DNA of 64,000 nucleotides from Nostoc sp. FACHB-973 (GCF_014698115.1 NZ_JACJSJ010000001.1:62001-126000), one strand, 5' to 3'; counted from the stretch's first letter, positions 9,266-18,272 are shown. Notes: generated by a model not told the origin, from the sequence alone. Translations and numbers: made by a program.

Positions 9266-10088
9266 CGAGTAGGGACTAGTACCGCTACGCGGAAGTCAAA
9301 AGTCAAAAGTCAAAAGAATTGTATTTTCGGCTTCTGCGCCATTTTTTAGACGCAAAGCGGCTTCCCCCAGGGTATGGTCTGTTTATTTCCGCCGCGTTGT
9401 TGTACTAGGAAGATGGAGAGATAAGGGGAATAACCAATGCCCTATGCCCAATTCCCAATTCCAATTTAAAAATGCAAACTTCGTTACAGCAATTTCATTT
9501 ATTAGCAAAGTAATCTGTAATTACCCTCCGATTGCTTAACCAAACCGTCCTAGTTACTATAGTGGCGGTTTTTTTAAATGGTTAATTTATTTTTAACAGA
9601 CCCCACATACATAGCAGTTTTTACTTGCGCCAAATACAGCTAGTGACACAACAATAAACTTCTTGCAAAAGCTTTATCTTCAGCTTGTTTTTTGTACCAA
9701 CTCTACCCGCTTCTCTAATAGGCGATCGCGTCTATCTATCTTTGCGTCAGATAAAAACTTATTTATCCAAGAGACTCCATGAGTTGCATTCATATACTCA
9801 TTCAATTTTTAATATTTATTAAATAATTTATATTCCAAATTAAACTATCAAGTAAAACTAATGAAAAAATTAAATATTTTTCAGTAAAATCACTGACAAA
9901 AATCCTAGTGCGCCTCGAAAAGAATTGATAAAATAAGTTATATGGAGGAAATTTTCAAAATTCTTCCTATTATTAGACTCTAATTAAGTAGGTACAATAG
10001 TAGTACATAAAACATTCAAAACAGCAGGCGTATAAGTATAATCTCACAAACTAAAACTGTAAATAATATATATCTGAATACTAGTTGT
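9266..10088. other. Long intergenic region
   Basis: No protein-coding signal. It starts with AAGTCAAAAGTCAAAAGTC iterations (about 9294-9315), then a probable intrinsic terminator at 9542-9575, and a very AT-rich stretch from about 9780 to the kinase start. The terminator is far (about 280 bp) from the DUF362 stop, so it could close an unannotated small RNA. Confidence 0.5.
9542..9575 (+). terminator. Probable intrinsic terminator
   Basis: AAACCGTC (9542-9549) pairs with GGCGGTTT (9564-9571) with one G-T wobble, and a run of T follows. The hairpin reads on the plus strand. Confidence 0.55.
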
Positions 10089-11687
10089 TTGGGCGTCTGT
10101 AAATTAAATGTTTCCGACACTATTCAAGAAGTAAAGAGAGTCAATGTACAACAAAAAGATAGTTTGGGAGAAAACTTTTTGAATATCACCAATCAAGAGC
10201 GACAAGCTACTTCTGTAAAAGAAAATTGCCGTCAGACAATTATACTTTTAAATGGAGAACAGCAAAATCTACCTAAACAACTGCGAATAGTTCAGCGGTT
10301 AACTAAACTTTGCAATCAGCCACGAACACCTTTAAATAACTTATTAGAGCAGATGGTGCAGGAAGTTTATGATGCCATTGATAGTGCTGATTTCTGCTTC
10401 ATATTGTTATATAATCCTGAAAGTAAACAGTTAGAATTAGCTGCAAAATCTGGAATAAATGTAGAAAAATTGTCCTTTGTACAAGTAAATAGTAACGCTC
10501 AAGGTTTTATTGCGGATTTTGAGCAAGAATTAGTATATCCCTCTCTAGCAGTAAATAGTTATTTTGGGTTACTCTACCAAGTATTTACCACAGGTATTTC
10601 CCACTTATTTCAAAAAACTAAAGAAAATACAGATAATATTATTGAAAACTATTCTCTGTCACCATATCTTCCAGTTTCTGTGTCTTCTTTCAACCCGTCG
10701 TCAATCTATGCCGTAGCAATAGAGTTAGAAGCAGCAGAACGGTTGGGAGTACTGGCAATTGGTAACTGGGGAAATCCCAATTCTTTCAATATTATTTCAC
10801 TAAATATTTTGGATACAGTCGGTGAATTAATAGCGATCGCTATTAATAATGCCAGAACGATGGCAACTTTGGTAGAGTGCCAAGAACATTTAGCTAGACA
10901 AAATGAAATTATCTTAGAACAAAACCACGAATTGGAAAAAAATCAATACCAAATTCAGTTACAAAATCTGCAACTTTTAGAAGTAGCGGAGTTAAAATCG
11001 CAATTTTTAGCCACTACATCTCACGAACTCCACACACCCCTAAATGTTATTTTAGGCTTATCACAAGTACTACTACGCCAACGCACCTCAAACTTATCTG
11101 AGAAACAAATAGATATGGTGCAGCGTATTTACAATAATGGCAATCACCTACTAGAAATCATTGATGATATGCTGTACTTTGCCAAAGTAGAAGCAGGTAA
11201 TCTGTTATTTAAAATAGAAGAATTTAATTTGGCGAATTTGGTATTAGCAACTGTAGCTGAACATCGTTCCTTCGCAGAAGACAAGTGCTTAAATTTGCAA
11301 GTCGAAGTTAATCTAGAACATCCCATAATAATTAACGACAGCGCCCGCCTAAAACAAGTTTTAGTCAAGTTGTTATTAAACGCAATTAAATTTACAGAAA
11401 GTGGTAGTGTAGAAATTAAAGTATGGGAAATCTCTAGTGACAGAATTGCGATCGCAGTTAAAGATACTGGTATAGGCATCGCCGAATCTGACCTAGCATA
11501 TATTTTTGAGCAATTCCGCCAAGTAGATCAAACTACTACGCGCAAGTATGGCGGTATCGGTTTAGGACTAGCAATTACGAAATCATTAGTAGAAATTATG
11601 CAAGGAACCATTAGCGTTACTAGCAAAATAGGTGAAGGTTCCAACTTTTGCATCGAATTACCCAAACAAATAAAATGCGCCGCCTGA
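10089..11687 (+). CDS. GAF-domain sensor histidine kinase
   Basis: A 532-residue hybrid-less sensor kinase with no membrane segments, so probably cytoplasmic. Residues about 65-255 form a GAF-like sensory domain, 260-300 a glutamine-rich coiled coil, then HisKA with H312 in SHELHTPLNV, and HATPase_c with NAIKFTESG (N box), DTGIGI (G1) and GGIGLGLAI (G2). The usual arginine after HEL is histidine here (HELHTP), a mild deviation. No receiver or response regulator is adjacent, so its partner is encoded elsewhere. The start is TTG at 10089 by default; no better upstream ATG exists, so the N-terminus is uncertain. Confidence 0.88.
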   Translation: MGVCKLNVSDTIQEVKRVNVQQKDSLGENFLNITNQERQATSVKENCRQTIILLNGEQQNLPKQLRIVQRLTKLCNQPRTPLNNLLEQMVQEVYDAIDSADFCFILLYNPESKQLELAAKSGINVEKLSFVQVNSNAQGFIADFEQELVYPSLAVNSYFGLLYQVFTTGISHLFQKTKENTDNIIENYSLSPYLPVSVSSFNPSSIYAVAIELEAAERLGVLAIGNWGNPNSFNIISLNILDTVGELIAIAINNARTMATLVECQEHLARQNEIILEQNHELEKNQYQIQLQNLQLLEVAELKSQFLATTSHELHTPLNVILGLSQVLLRQRTSNLSEKQIDMVQRIYNNGNHLLEIIDDMLYFAKVEAGNLLFKIEEFNLANLVLATVAEHRSFAEDKCLNLQVEVNLEHPIIINDSARLKQVLVKLLLNAIKFTESGSVEIKVWEISSDRIAIAVKDTGIGIAESDLAYIFEQFRQVDQTTTRKYGGIGLGLAITKSLVEIMQGTISVTSKIGEGSNFCIELPKQIKCAA

Positions 11688-11726
11688 GATGGTGAGGTTT
11701 GCAATTGCATGGAGTACAGACAATTC

Positions 11727-11754
11727 GTAGGGTAGCACAGCTGTGCTACCCTAC
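11727..11754. repeat. Perfect 28-bp palindrome
   Basis: GTAGGGTAGCACAG is immediately followed by its reverse complement. It lies between the convergent kinase and EEP-protein genes and could serve as a bidirectional transcription-stop hairpin, although it lacks a T-run. Confidence 0.6.
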
Positions 11755-11848
11755 CATGTACCTCATTCAAATGAAAATCGCTATGAATATTTTCTTGACA
11801 AATGACCAATGACAAGAAAATGTGCAACTGGGATGCACATTAGCCTAG

Positions 11849-12844
11849 TTATAAATCAAAAATTGCAATGACTGGTGCATGATCTGAACCAGGTTTTCCT
11901 CGTCTTAAGTTTGGGTCATCACTAACAGAAGGTAAAGTATCTATATTATCGATATAGCTATCTACTTTTGGCAATTTGCGCGGCTTACCAGATAATAGTT
12001 CTTGACTAACAAAAATATGATCTATTAACTCTTTGTTGTTCTGATAAATACGCGAGTATCGTCTTTTTTCATCAATTAAAGGAGCTAAATTAAATAGTCT
12101 GGTATCATCTCCTTTATCTAACAGATTAAACCCGCGTGTGCCAATCTCGCTACCACCCGGTCCTTGAAGAATCTGAGTAGTAGCAGCAGATGGCACATCA
12201 TTCAAATCTCCTAGAATAATCAGACCTTGGTTGGCATTATTTTCTAGTAACTTATTTGCTTTAACACGCAATGAAATTGCTTCTGCTGTTCGCTTGATAA
12301 GTGCTAATCCAGCAACCCGACTACGTTCATTTTCATCTTTGGGCGCAAATCGTGGACTATCGTTTGTTGAAGAAAAAGTTAACAATTTCGATTTGAAGTG
12401 TGCATTAATAATATTAATAGAAGTATTTTCTTGAGGTTTAACAAGAATCCGTAAAGCGCCTCGACCCATGCGGTTAACTTCAGTGGAATTTCCTTCCGTG
12501 TCTTGACTAATAACTTTGGAAAAGCCACCTTCAGGAAAATTTATTAAATCCTCCTGTTCTTCGATCGCTATTTTTGAAAGAAACCCAACCCGAATTCCGC
12601 GAGGATCTGGAAATGCAGATAGACACGTATGGGGATAGCGCCCCTCTAATAGTGCTAACAATTCTGCAAATGCCTCTGGGTTGCCGACTTCTTGAACAGC
12701 TAGCACATCAGGATCGAGAGTTAGAATTACACTAGCTAAGCTATTCAATTTTTGTGTGTATTCTGCTTCGGTTTTGGGACTAAAATTATTACCCAAAGAG
12801 AATAAATTCTCTACATTCCAAGTCATGACCTTAAATGTAGCCAT
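11849..12844 (-). CDS. Endonuclease/exonuclease/phosphatase family protein
   Basis: About 331 residues with the EEP (DNase I-like) fold. Seen are MTWNVENLF at the start (metal-ligand Asn), VLAVQEVGN (ligand Glu), LGDLNDVP (catalytic Asp/Asn) and the terminal GSDHAPVIAIFD (Asp-His pair). The family hydrolyses phosphodiesters of nucleic acids or phospho-lipids/sugars; the substrate here is not determinable. No signal peptide is seen. I start at MATFKVMTWN (12844), which places the first catalytic motif close to the N-terminus as usual, rather than at the upstream frame extension to 12889. Confidence 0.85.
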   Translation of the reverse strand: MATFKVMTWNVENLFSLGNNFSPKTEAEYTQKLNSLASVILTLDPDVLAVQEVGNPEAFAELLALLEGRYPHTCLSAFPDPRGIRVGFLSKIAIEEQEDLINFPEGGFSKVISQDTEGNSTEVNRMGRGALRILVKPQENTSINIINAHFKSKLLTFSSTNDSPRFAPKDENERSRVAGLALIKRTAEAISLRVKANKLLENNANQGLIILGDLNDVPSAATTQILQGPGGSEIGTRGFNLLDKGDDTRLFNLAPLIDEKRRYSRIYQNNKELIDHIFVSQELLSGKPRKLPKVDSYIDNIDTLPSVSDDPNLRRGKPGSDHAPVIAIFDL

Positions 12845-12951
12845 ACTTGCTCCAAATATAATAAATTTTGATTTGAGTTGAACTACCAAAAAAAACTACA
12901 TCGCCACACTGCGTTATTCCAGATAAACTCAAGTACTCTAATAGTATTTGC

Positions 12952-13842
12952 CTACTCCTCTTTCCTTTGAGCTACCCTCAACTTCGCAGAACGCGATCGC
13001 GGATTCTTAGCGATTTCCTCTTCGTTAGCAATGATTGGCTTTTTTGTCAATACCTTTAATAAAGGTGAATTTCTCAAACCATGTTTCACCAAACGGTCTT
13101 CTAAACTATGAAAACTGATAATCGCAATTCTGCCACCAGGGACAAGGGCGTTTGGTGCCTTATCCAAAAGAGTTTCTAAGGATCTTAGCTCATCGTTAAC
13201 GACAATTCGCAGAGCTTGAAAAACACGGGTAGCAGGGTGAATTCTACCATAACGGTATTTTGGAGGAACACAACCAGCGATCGCTTCAGCCAACTCAACA
13301 GTCGTATGAAACGGACGCCGTTCGATAATGCGCCTAGCAATGCGCCGCGATAATCTCTCTTCGCCGTACTTAAAGAAAATATCTGCTAATTCGGCTTCAT
13401 CCCAATTATTAATCACATCAGCAGCAGTTAGCGATCGCCCGCGATCCATTCGCATATCCAAATTCCCGGTCTGGCGAAAGCTAAAACCCCTCTCTGGCTG
13501 GTCTAAATGGTAAGAACTCACCCCCAAGTCGGCAATTATACCATCAAAAGTGTTAGGGGTAAATTCGTAAGTAGCAAAATTGCTATGTATAAATTGTAGG
13601 CGATCCCTAAATTCAGCTAAATTCTTCTGCGCCGCAGCTAAAGCATCCTCATCTTGGTCAATGGCCGTTAATTGCACATCCGGTGTGGCTTCTAAAATCA
13701 AGCGACTGTGACCACCACCGCCTACTGTGACATCTAAATAATGTCCGCCGGGACGCACCGCCAGATTTTCAATTACCTGCTCACCCAACACTGGCACATG
13801 AAAAAATTCCTGCGCCTCAAGTCCTTGATATCCAGCTTCCAT
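12952..13842 (-). CDS. rsmH: 16S rRNA (cytosine(1402)-N(4))-methyltransferase
   Basis: About 296 residues of RsmH/MraW, which uses S-adenosylmethionine to methylate N4 of C1402 in the 30S P site. Characteristic are [13 protein letters not shown] at the start, the SAM loop [38 protein letters not shown] and [12 protein letters not shown]. Length is normal. I choose the ATG at 13842 ([14 protein letters not shown]) over a TTG eight codons upstream. The gene stands outside any mra/dcw cluster, as is usual in cyanobacteria, and is divergent from ndhH. Confidence 0.93.
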   Translation of the reverse strand: MEAGYQGLEAQEFFHVPVLGEQVIENLAVRPGGHYLDVTVGGGGHSRLILEATPDVQLTAIDQDEDALAAAQKNLAEFRDRLQFIHSNFATYEFTPNTFDGIIADLGVSSYHLDQPERGFSFRQTGNLDMRMDRGRSLTAADVINNWDEAELADIFFKYGEERLSRRIARRIIERRPFHTTVELAEAIAGCVPPKYRYGRIHPATRVFQALRIVVNDELRSLETLLDKAPNALVPGGRIAIISFHSLEDRLVKHGLRNSPLLKVLTKKPIIANEEEIAKNPRSRSAKLRVAQRKEE

Positions 13843-14157
13843 ATAATAGTTGAAGAAGTGCAACAAAATTAAACATCAAGTAAAATCCCTCTTCTGTCCC
13901 CCCTCTCTCAAACATACCCCTGTATGGGCAATACTTTTAAATGTATTGCTTCTAATGGTCTGTCAAATTGAAATTGACAGGTTGGGGCTGATGTCAGGAC
14001 ATAGGAAAATTTTCATTCTCCGCGTCCCCCCGTCTCCCCATCCCCGCGTCAATCCTTGACAGACAAAATAAATTGGGTCTAGTTGGCATCTTCTCTACGA
14101 GACGCTACGCGAAGGCGGTTCAATTCAAATTTTTCACGAACGGAGAACACTAAATCT
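13843..14157. other. Divergent rsmH-ndhH intergenic region with a dispersed repeat
   Basis: It contains CCCCGTCTCCCCATCCCCGC-like C-rich iterations (about 14026-14048). At about 14086-14116 there is a copy of the dispersed element CATCTTCTCTACGAGACGC..., the inverse of which occurs near 16768-16798. The repeat lies in the probable 5' leader of ndhH and creates a spurious in-frame N-terminal extension of that gene. Confidence 0.55.
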
Positions 14158-15342
14158 ATGACCAGACTAGAAACCCGCACTGAACCAATGGTGCTAAACA
14201 TGGGGCCACACCACCCCTCAATGCACGGGGTTCTGCGGCTAATTGTCACCTTGGATGGCGAAGATGTCGTTGACTGTGAACCAGTGATTGGCTACCTGCA
14301 CCGAGGAATGGAAAAAATTGCTGAGAACCGCACGAACGTCATGTACGTCCCCTACGTTAGCCGCTGGGACTACGCTGCGGGAATGTTCAACGAAGCCGTC
14401 ACCGTCAACGCCCCGGAAAAATTAGCAGGTGTAGCTGTCCCCAAACGCGCTAGTTACATTCGCGTCATCATGCTGGAGTTGAACCGCATCGCTAATCACT
14501 TGCTGTGGTTTGGTCCCTTCCTCGCTGACGTTGGCGCTCAAACTCCCTTCTTTTACCAATTCCGGGAACGGGAGATGATTTATGATTTGTGGGAAGCCGC
14601 CACAGGTTACCGGATGGTGAATAATAATTACTTCCGCGTCGGTGGCGTGGCAGCTGATTTGCCTTATGGTTGGGTAGATAAGTGTCAGGAATTCTGCGAT
14701 TACTTAATACCCAAAATTGATGAATACGAACGCTTGGTGACAGATAACCCCATCTTCCGGCGACGTGTTGAAGGTATCGGCACCATCACCCGTGAAGAAG
14801 CAATTAACTGGGGACTTTCTGGCCCAATGTTACGCGCATCCGGTGTGAAATGGGATTTGCGGAAAGTTGACCACTACGAATGCTACGATGACTTCGATTG
14901 GGACGTGCAGTGGGAAACTGCCGGTGATTGCTTTGCCCGTTACGTGGTGCGGATGCGGGAAATGCGCGAATCTGTGAAGATTATTCGCCAAGCAATTAAA
15001 GGACTTCCCGGCGGCCCTTACGAAAATCTCGAAGCTAAGCGCTTAGCCGCAGGTAAAAAATCTGAGTGGGATGCCTTTGATTATCAGTACATTGGTAAAA
15101 AAGTTTCCCCCACCTTCAAAATCCCCAAGGGTGAAATCTACGCCCGTGTAGAAAGTGGTAAAGGTGAACTCGGAATTTATCTGGTAGGCGATGATAATGT
15201 CTTCCCTGCACGCTGGAAAATTCGCGCTGCTGACTTCAACAACCTCCAGATTCTCCCGCATTTACTCCGGGGGATGAAAGTCGCAGATATCGTGGTCATT
15301 CTCGGTAGTATTGACGTGATTATGGGTTCTGTGGATAGGTAG
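14158..15342 (+). CDS. ndhH: NAD(P)H-quinone oxidoreductase subunit H
   Basis: A 394-residue homologue of the 49-kDa (NuoD-like) subunit in the peripheral arm of cyanobacterial NDH-1, which takes electrons from ferredoxin to plastoquinone for respiration and cyclic flow. Signatures are [28 protein letters not shown] and the C-terminal [13 protein letters not shown] start at [13 protein letters not shown] (ATG 14158), the conserved family start; an in-frame extension to 14083 is repeat-derived. It is monocistronic, with its own terminator at 15367-15405. Confidence 0.96.
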   Translation: MTRLETRTEPMVLNMGPHHPSMHGVLRLIVTLDGEDVVDCEPVIGYLHRGMEKIAENRTNVMYVPYVSRWDYAAGMFNEAVTVNAPEKLAGVAVPKRASYIRVIMLELNRIANHLLWFGPFLADVGAQTPFFYQFREREMIYDLWEAATGYRMVNNNYFRVGGVAADLPYGWVDKCQEFCDYLIPKIDEYERLVTDNPIFRRRVEGIGTITREEAINWGLSGPMLRASGVKWDLRKVDHYECYDDFDWDVQWETAGDCFARYVVRMREMRESVKIIRQAIKGLPGGPYENLEAKRLAAGKKSEWDAFDYQYIGKKVSPTFKIPKGEIYARVESGKGELGIYLVGDDNVFPARWKIRAADFNNLQILPHLLRGMKVADIVVILGSIDVIMGSVDR

Positions 15343-15366
15343 AAAGTATTTAGATAAATACTTTTT

Positions 15367-15405
15367 AGAGCAGTTGTATTACAGTGCAACTGCTCTATTT
15401 TTTTT
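15367..15405 (+). terminator. Intrinsic terminator of ndhH
   Basis: AGAGCAGTTG (15367-15376) pairs perfectly with CAACTGCTCT (15387-15396), followed by A and eight T. It starts 24 bp after the ndhH stop. Confidence 0.85.
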
Positions 15406-15473
15406 GGTATTCGTAAAACTGGCGATGATATAGCCGTTCCCATTCAGATGCGGTATAACATTATATCCCCAAG

Positions 15474-15504
15474 TGTAGGGGCACGGCAGTGCCGTGCCCC
15501 TACA
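15474..15504. repeat. Dispersed hairpin repeat
   Basis: TGTAGGGGCACGGCA and its perfect inverse are separated by a single G. It is the same type as the hairpins at 270 and 59083. Confidence 0.7.
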
Positions 15505-15613
15505 GGTGTACTAGGTTGGGAAACGCTAGACATAATTTATCTTCTCTCTGTGTTCTCTGCGTCTGGAGTGGTTCGTTTATTTGGATAATTTATTTCTTGA
15601 AAGTCCTTAAGGC

Positions 15614-15683
15614 AAGAGACGCGATGAATTGCCGTCTCTACAATAATTAGCCCTTTGTAGAGACGGCGATTTATCGCGTCTTT
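15614..15683. repeat. Hairpin repeat (AGACGCGATAAATCGCCGTCTCTACA family)
   Basis: A long imperfect inverted repeat: an AGACGCGATGAATTGCCG-type arm ending at 15642 and the inverse arm from 15656. It is the same core as the MITE-like elements at 43080 and 46084 and the half copy at 19547-19572. Confidence 0.7.
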
Positions 15684-15690
15684 GTTATAT

Positions 15691-15850
15691 TGCGGAAAAC
15701 ACCGAAATTAGAAAGCAAACTGGGGTTTGAGAAAGTCAAAGCTTCTTTTACTTGCGGAAAACACCAAAATGAGTAAGCAAACTGGAGTTTGAGAAAGTCA
15801 AAGCTTCTTTTACTTGCGGAAAACACCAAAATGAGTAAGCAAAAGCTTCT
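15691..15850. repeat. 62-bp direct tandem repeat
   Basis: Units start with TGCGGAAAACACC at 15691, 15753 and 15815, giving two full copies and a partial third. The units contain AAGCTTCTTTTACTTG. Downstream, shorter TTTTGAGAAAGCA iterations run to about 15906. The 62-bp period is not a multiple of three, so this is not a protein repeat. Confidence 0.7.
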
Positions 15851-15910
15851 TTTGAGTAAGTAAAAGCTCATTTTGAGAAAGCATTTCATTATTTTGAGAA
15901 AGCAAACGGG

Positions 15911-16470
15911 CATTTTTATAAAGTAATTAGAGATTTTGGCGTTGCTGAATTTGGTTATAAATTATGTTTGTGTACATTTTGTCGTTTAATGCCAAATCCT
16001 TGTAGAGACGTAGCAATGCTACGTCTCTACATACCTGTAAATTGTAAATTCATATCTTGATTCAGCAACGCCGATTTATTTATAGAAGAATTAGGTTGGT
16101 CTAAACCTTCAGACGAAGTATTACTAATCATCTTTCATTCTTTTTCGTATATGCAACGCCAGTTCCACGTTTAACAAAAAACGATCGCTATTTCAACGAC
16201 ATTGTACAACGCGCCGCCAAACTCATCTGCACCACACCAGAATTTGACGAACTCGCGCAAGAAGTCGGTCTAGGTTCCCATCAACAAGGCGTTACTGACG
16301 AAACAGAACGCGCCAAACTCCGCGCCGAACTCGATGGAATGGTAGCACACGTTTATAATTTAACCGAAGATGAATTTAGCTACATCCTCACTACCTTTCC
16401 CATTGTGAATGCAACTGTTAAAGAAGCAGCATTGTCAGCTTACCGTAACTTTGGTTTTACCCCACCCTAA
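15911..16470 (+). pseudogene. Remnant of an Eco57I/type IIG-like restriction-methylase gene
   Basis: The frame from 16153 to the TAA at 16470 encodes about 105 residues starting ATPVPRLTKNDRYFND and including AAKLICTTPEFDEL, ERAKLRAELDGMVAH, EDEFSYILTTFPIV and AYRNFGF. This is the usual C-terminal tail of large Eco57I-type methylase/endonucleases. Upstream in another frame, 16073-16150 reads DLFIEELGWSKPSDE, resembling the N-terminal start of such enzymes, and 15911-15937 reads HFYKVIRD before an inserted element (15938-16072). The large catalytic middle is missing. I infer an internal deletion, a frameshift and a MITE insertion. Family assignment comes from recalled motif patterns, not a search. 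Confidence 0.6.
15938..16072. mobile_element. MITE-like element (135 bp) inside the methylase remnant
   Basis: Terminal inverted repeats GGCGTTGCTGAAT (15938-15950) and ATTCAGCAACGCC (16060-16072) bound a non-coding segment with an internal hairpin, TGTAGAGACGTAGCA and its inverse (16001-16031). It is flanked by GATTTT and GATTTA, a probable slightly mutated 6-bp target duplication. Removing the element plus one duplicate restores a continuous reading frame across the junction. Confidence 0.65.
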
Positions 16471-16918
16471 CCCTCCCCTTTACAAGGGGAGGGAACTAGA
16501 TTTCTTGTTTCCCCCCAATACATCGGGGGGATTAAGGGGGGTATTTCGATTTGTGTTTACAACGTAGCCTTTTAGGAGAAAGGAATCGAGGTGAGGTTAA
16601 AGTCTATTGCATACAAGCGATCGCTATGTTTATTGCTTCAAACTATAAAAAAACAAAACATATTATTTGTAATTTTCCAAAATTCTTAACTTTGAATTTA
16701 GATTTTAATATATTCTCTGGTGCAGATTAAAAAAATGAATTTCTTAATAATTTATTTTCAATTCACCGTTCGCGTAGTGTCCCGTAGGGAAGATGTTGAC
16801 TAGTATTAACTTCCGTTAAAATTGAAATGCTGCTATAAATACAAAAATGTATTTAAATAAGGTGTAATAAATTACTATATAAATCCGGCAGCATTTACCT
16901 AGTCGTAATTTTAGAACC
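16471..16918. other. Intergenic region with repeats
   Basis: CCCTCCCCTT-TAC-AAGGGGAGGG forms a perfect hairpin at 16471-16493 and may stop transcription from the remnant. A second G/C-rich repeat follows (about 16510-16545). An inverse copy of the CATCTTCCCTACGGGACACT repeat lies at about 16768-16798. The remainder is AT-rich and probably carries the promoter of the GAF gene. Confidence 0.5.
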
Positions 16919-17455
16919 GTGCAAATTCATCCTCACTCCGAATTTAACCATAGCCGCGATCGCCGTGAACAGGGTTTGCAAAAATTGCTCGATCGCCTTG
17001 TCAAAAGGATACAGCGGGATGAGTTAGTCCGGCAAACAACCAATCAACTCAGAGAATCGCTTCAGGTCGATCGCGTGGTGTTGTATTATTTTTACGGGCA
17101 GTGGCAAGGACAAGTAACTTTTGAATCTCTGAGTTCTCAAGAATTATCAATACTTGGTTCCACTGGCCCTGATAATTGTTTTAACGATGAGTATGCTGCT
17201 TTATACTTAGCAGGACGCGTAAAGGCGATCGCTGATATTGAATTAGAGCCAATGGAGTCTTGTCACCGAGATTTTCTCCGCACTATGCAAGTCCGCGCCA
17301 ACCTCGTAGTACCAATTTTAATACCTAGAGGATTGTGGGGATTATTAGTAGCACATCAGTGCCAAGCGCCTCATAATTGGTCACTATTAGATATGGAAAT
17401 GATGCAAACAGCAGCGCAAACTCTAGCAACAGACGATAATATTCTCGAAAGTTAA
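16919..17455 (+). CDS. Stand-alone cyanobacteriochrome-type GAF protein (DXCF class)
   Basis: A 178-residue protein consisting of one GAF domain with cyanobacteriochrome hallmarks. C115-H116 followed by VRANLVVPI is the canonical bilin-binding Cys-His context, and LWGLLVAHQC at 139-148 is typical. D85-N86-C87-F88 matches the DXCF motif, whose cysteine forms a second thioether with the bilin in dual-Cys photoreceptors. No output domain (kinase, GGDEF, methyl-accepting) is present, so signalling would need a partner. The start is GTG at 16919. The motifs are seen directly; bilin binding and colour response are inferred from the family. A non-photosensory GAF remains possible. Confidence 0.7.
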   Translation: MQIHPHSEFNHSRDRREQGLQKLLDRLVKRIQRDELVRQTTNQLRESLQVDRVVLYYFYGQWQGQVTFESLSSQELSILGSTGPDNCFNDEYAALYLAGRVKAIADIELEPMESCHRDFLRTMQVRANLVVPILIPRGLWGLLVAHQCQAPHNWSLLDMEMMQTAAQTLATDDNILES

Positions 17456-17537
17456 GCTACTGTACATTGAAATCGCATACAGTTAAATAGCAAAGATACT
17501 CGCTAGCACTGATTCTTCTAAATAAGGAGAAAAAACT

Positions 17538-17927
17538 GTGAAATTTGGTCACACGGTAATCTGGGTAGACGATGTAGTTAAGACCGTTGAGTTTTACGAA
17601 AAAGCATTTGGTCTGGTTCGTCGCACCCTCCAAGATCATGGACAGTTTATCTGGGCTGAAATCGAAACCGGAAACACCACATTGGCTTTCTCCTCCACTA
17701 GCGAAGCAGAGAAATTATTTCCCGGTGGCTTTCATCCCAATGACGCCACACAACCGCCGACATTAATCCAAATATCATTCATCACTCCTGATGTTGGTAG
17801 TGCTTACATGAGAGCCATAGGAGCAGGAGCAAAACCATTAGATGCCCCTAAATCTCAACCTGGGGGACAAACAATTGCCCGTGTCCGCGATATCAATGGC
17901 GTACTGGTGTCCTTGGTAAGTGGTTAG
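17538..17927 (+). CDS. VOC-family (glyoxalase/bleomycin-resistance fold) protein
   Basis: A 129-residue vicinal-oxygen-chelate protein with two beta-alpha-beta-beta-beta modules: GHTVIWVDDVVKTVEFYEKA and IQISFITPDVGSAYMRAIG. It has the FYEKAFGL and DINGVLVSLV endings typical of the family, which includes glyoxalase I, dioxygenases and antibiotic-binding proteins. It starts at a GTG preceded by a strong AAGGAGA. The specific substrate is unknown. It is separate from the upstream GAF gene by 82 bp. Confidence 0.85.
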   Translation: MKFGHTVIWVDDVVKTVEFYEKAFGLVRRTLQDHGQFIWAEIETGNTTLAFSSTSEAEKLFPGGFHPNDATQPPTLIQISFITPDVGSAYMRAIGAGAKPLDAPKSQPGGQTIARVRDINGVLVSLVSG

Positions 17928-17984
17928 GGCATCAAACAAGCAAAGCTATAATTGCCGTAGCCTCTAGCTACCTTGCATACCTCT

Positions 17985-18272
17985 ATGACTCACCTTCTGA
18001 CACTGGAACTCAACGATCAGATTTTCACCGCGATTCAGCGAGAGGCCCAGGCTATTGGTATTCCTCCCGAACGCCTAGCTGCAACATTCTTAGAGCAACG
18101 GTTTGGTCAAGTTTTTAAATTGTTGTTATCTGAATCAGAAAAAGAGATAGCACGAGCCAGATTTGAGCGCCATTTTGGGGCATTAAATCTCGAACACACC
18201 ATTGATCTGAACAATGAGAGCATTGATGTAGATTTGCTTAAAGAGTATGCCAGTAATCACGAGGAGAGTTAA
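17985..18272 (+). CDS. Putative antitoxin of a PIN-domain toxin
   Basis: A 95-residue acidic, mainly helical protein. The N-terminal LTLELNDQIFTAIQREAQAI resembles a short DNA-binding ribbon-helix-helix-like segment, and the C-terminal half is charged, as in antitoxins that wrap around their toxin. It is assigned mainly by position: its TAA overlaps the ATG of the PIN gene by one base (TAATG). I use the ATG at 17985 rather than the TTG four codons upstream. No closer family assignment is possible by eye. Confidence 0.65.
   Translation: MTHLLTLELNDQIFTAIQREAQAIGIPPERLAATFLEQRFGQVFKLLLSESEKEIARARFERHFGALNLEHTIDLNNESIDVDLLKEYASNHEES

Noticed and set aside
13850-14059. 69-codon plus-strand frame between rsmH and ndhH
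   Set aside because: Runs through C-rich repeats; sequence unlike a protein and overlaps the rsmH start region.
15671-15913. 80-codon minus-strand frame
   Set aside because: Entirely composed of the 62-bp and TTTTGAGAAAGCA tandem repeats; repeated Phe/Leu/Ser pattern is an artefact.
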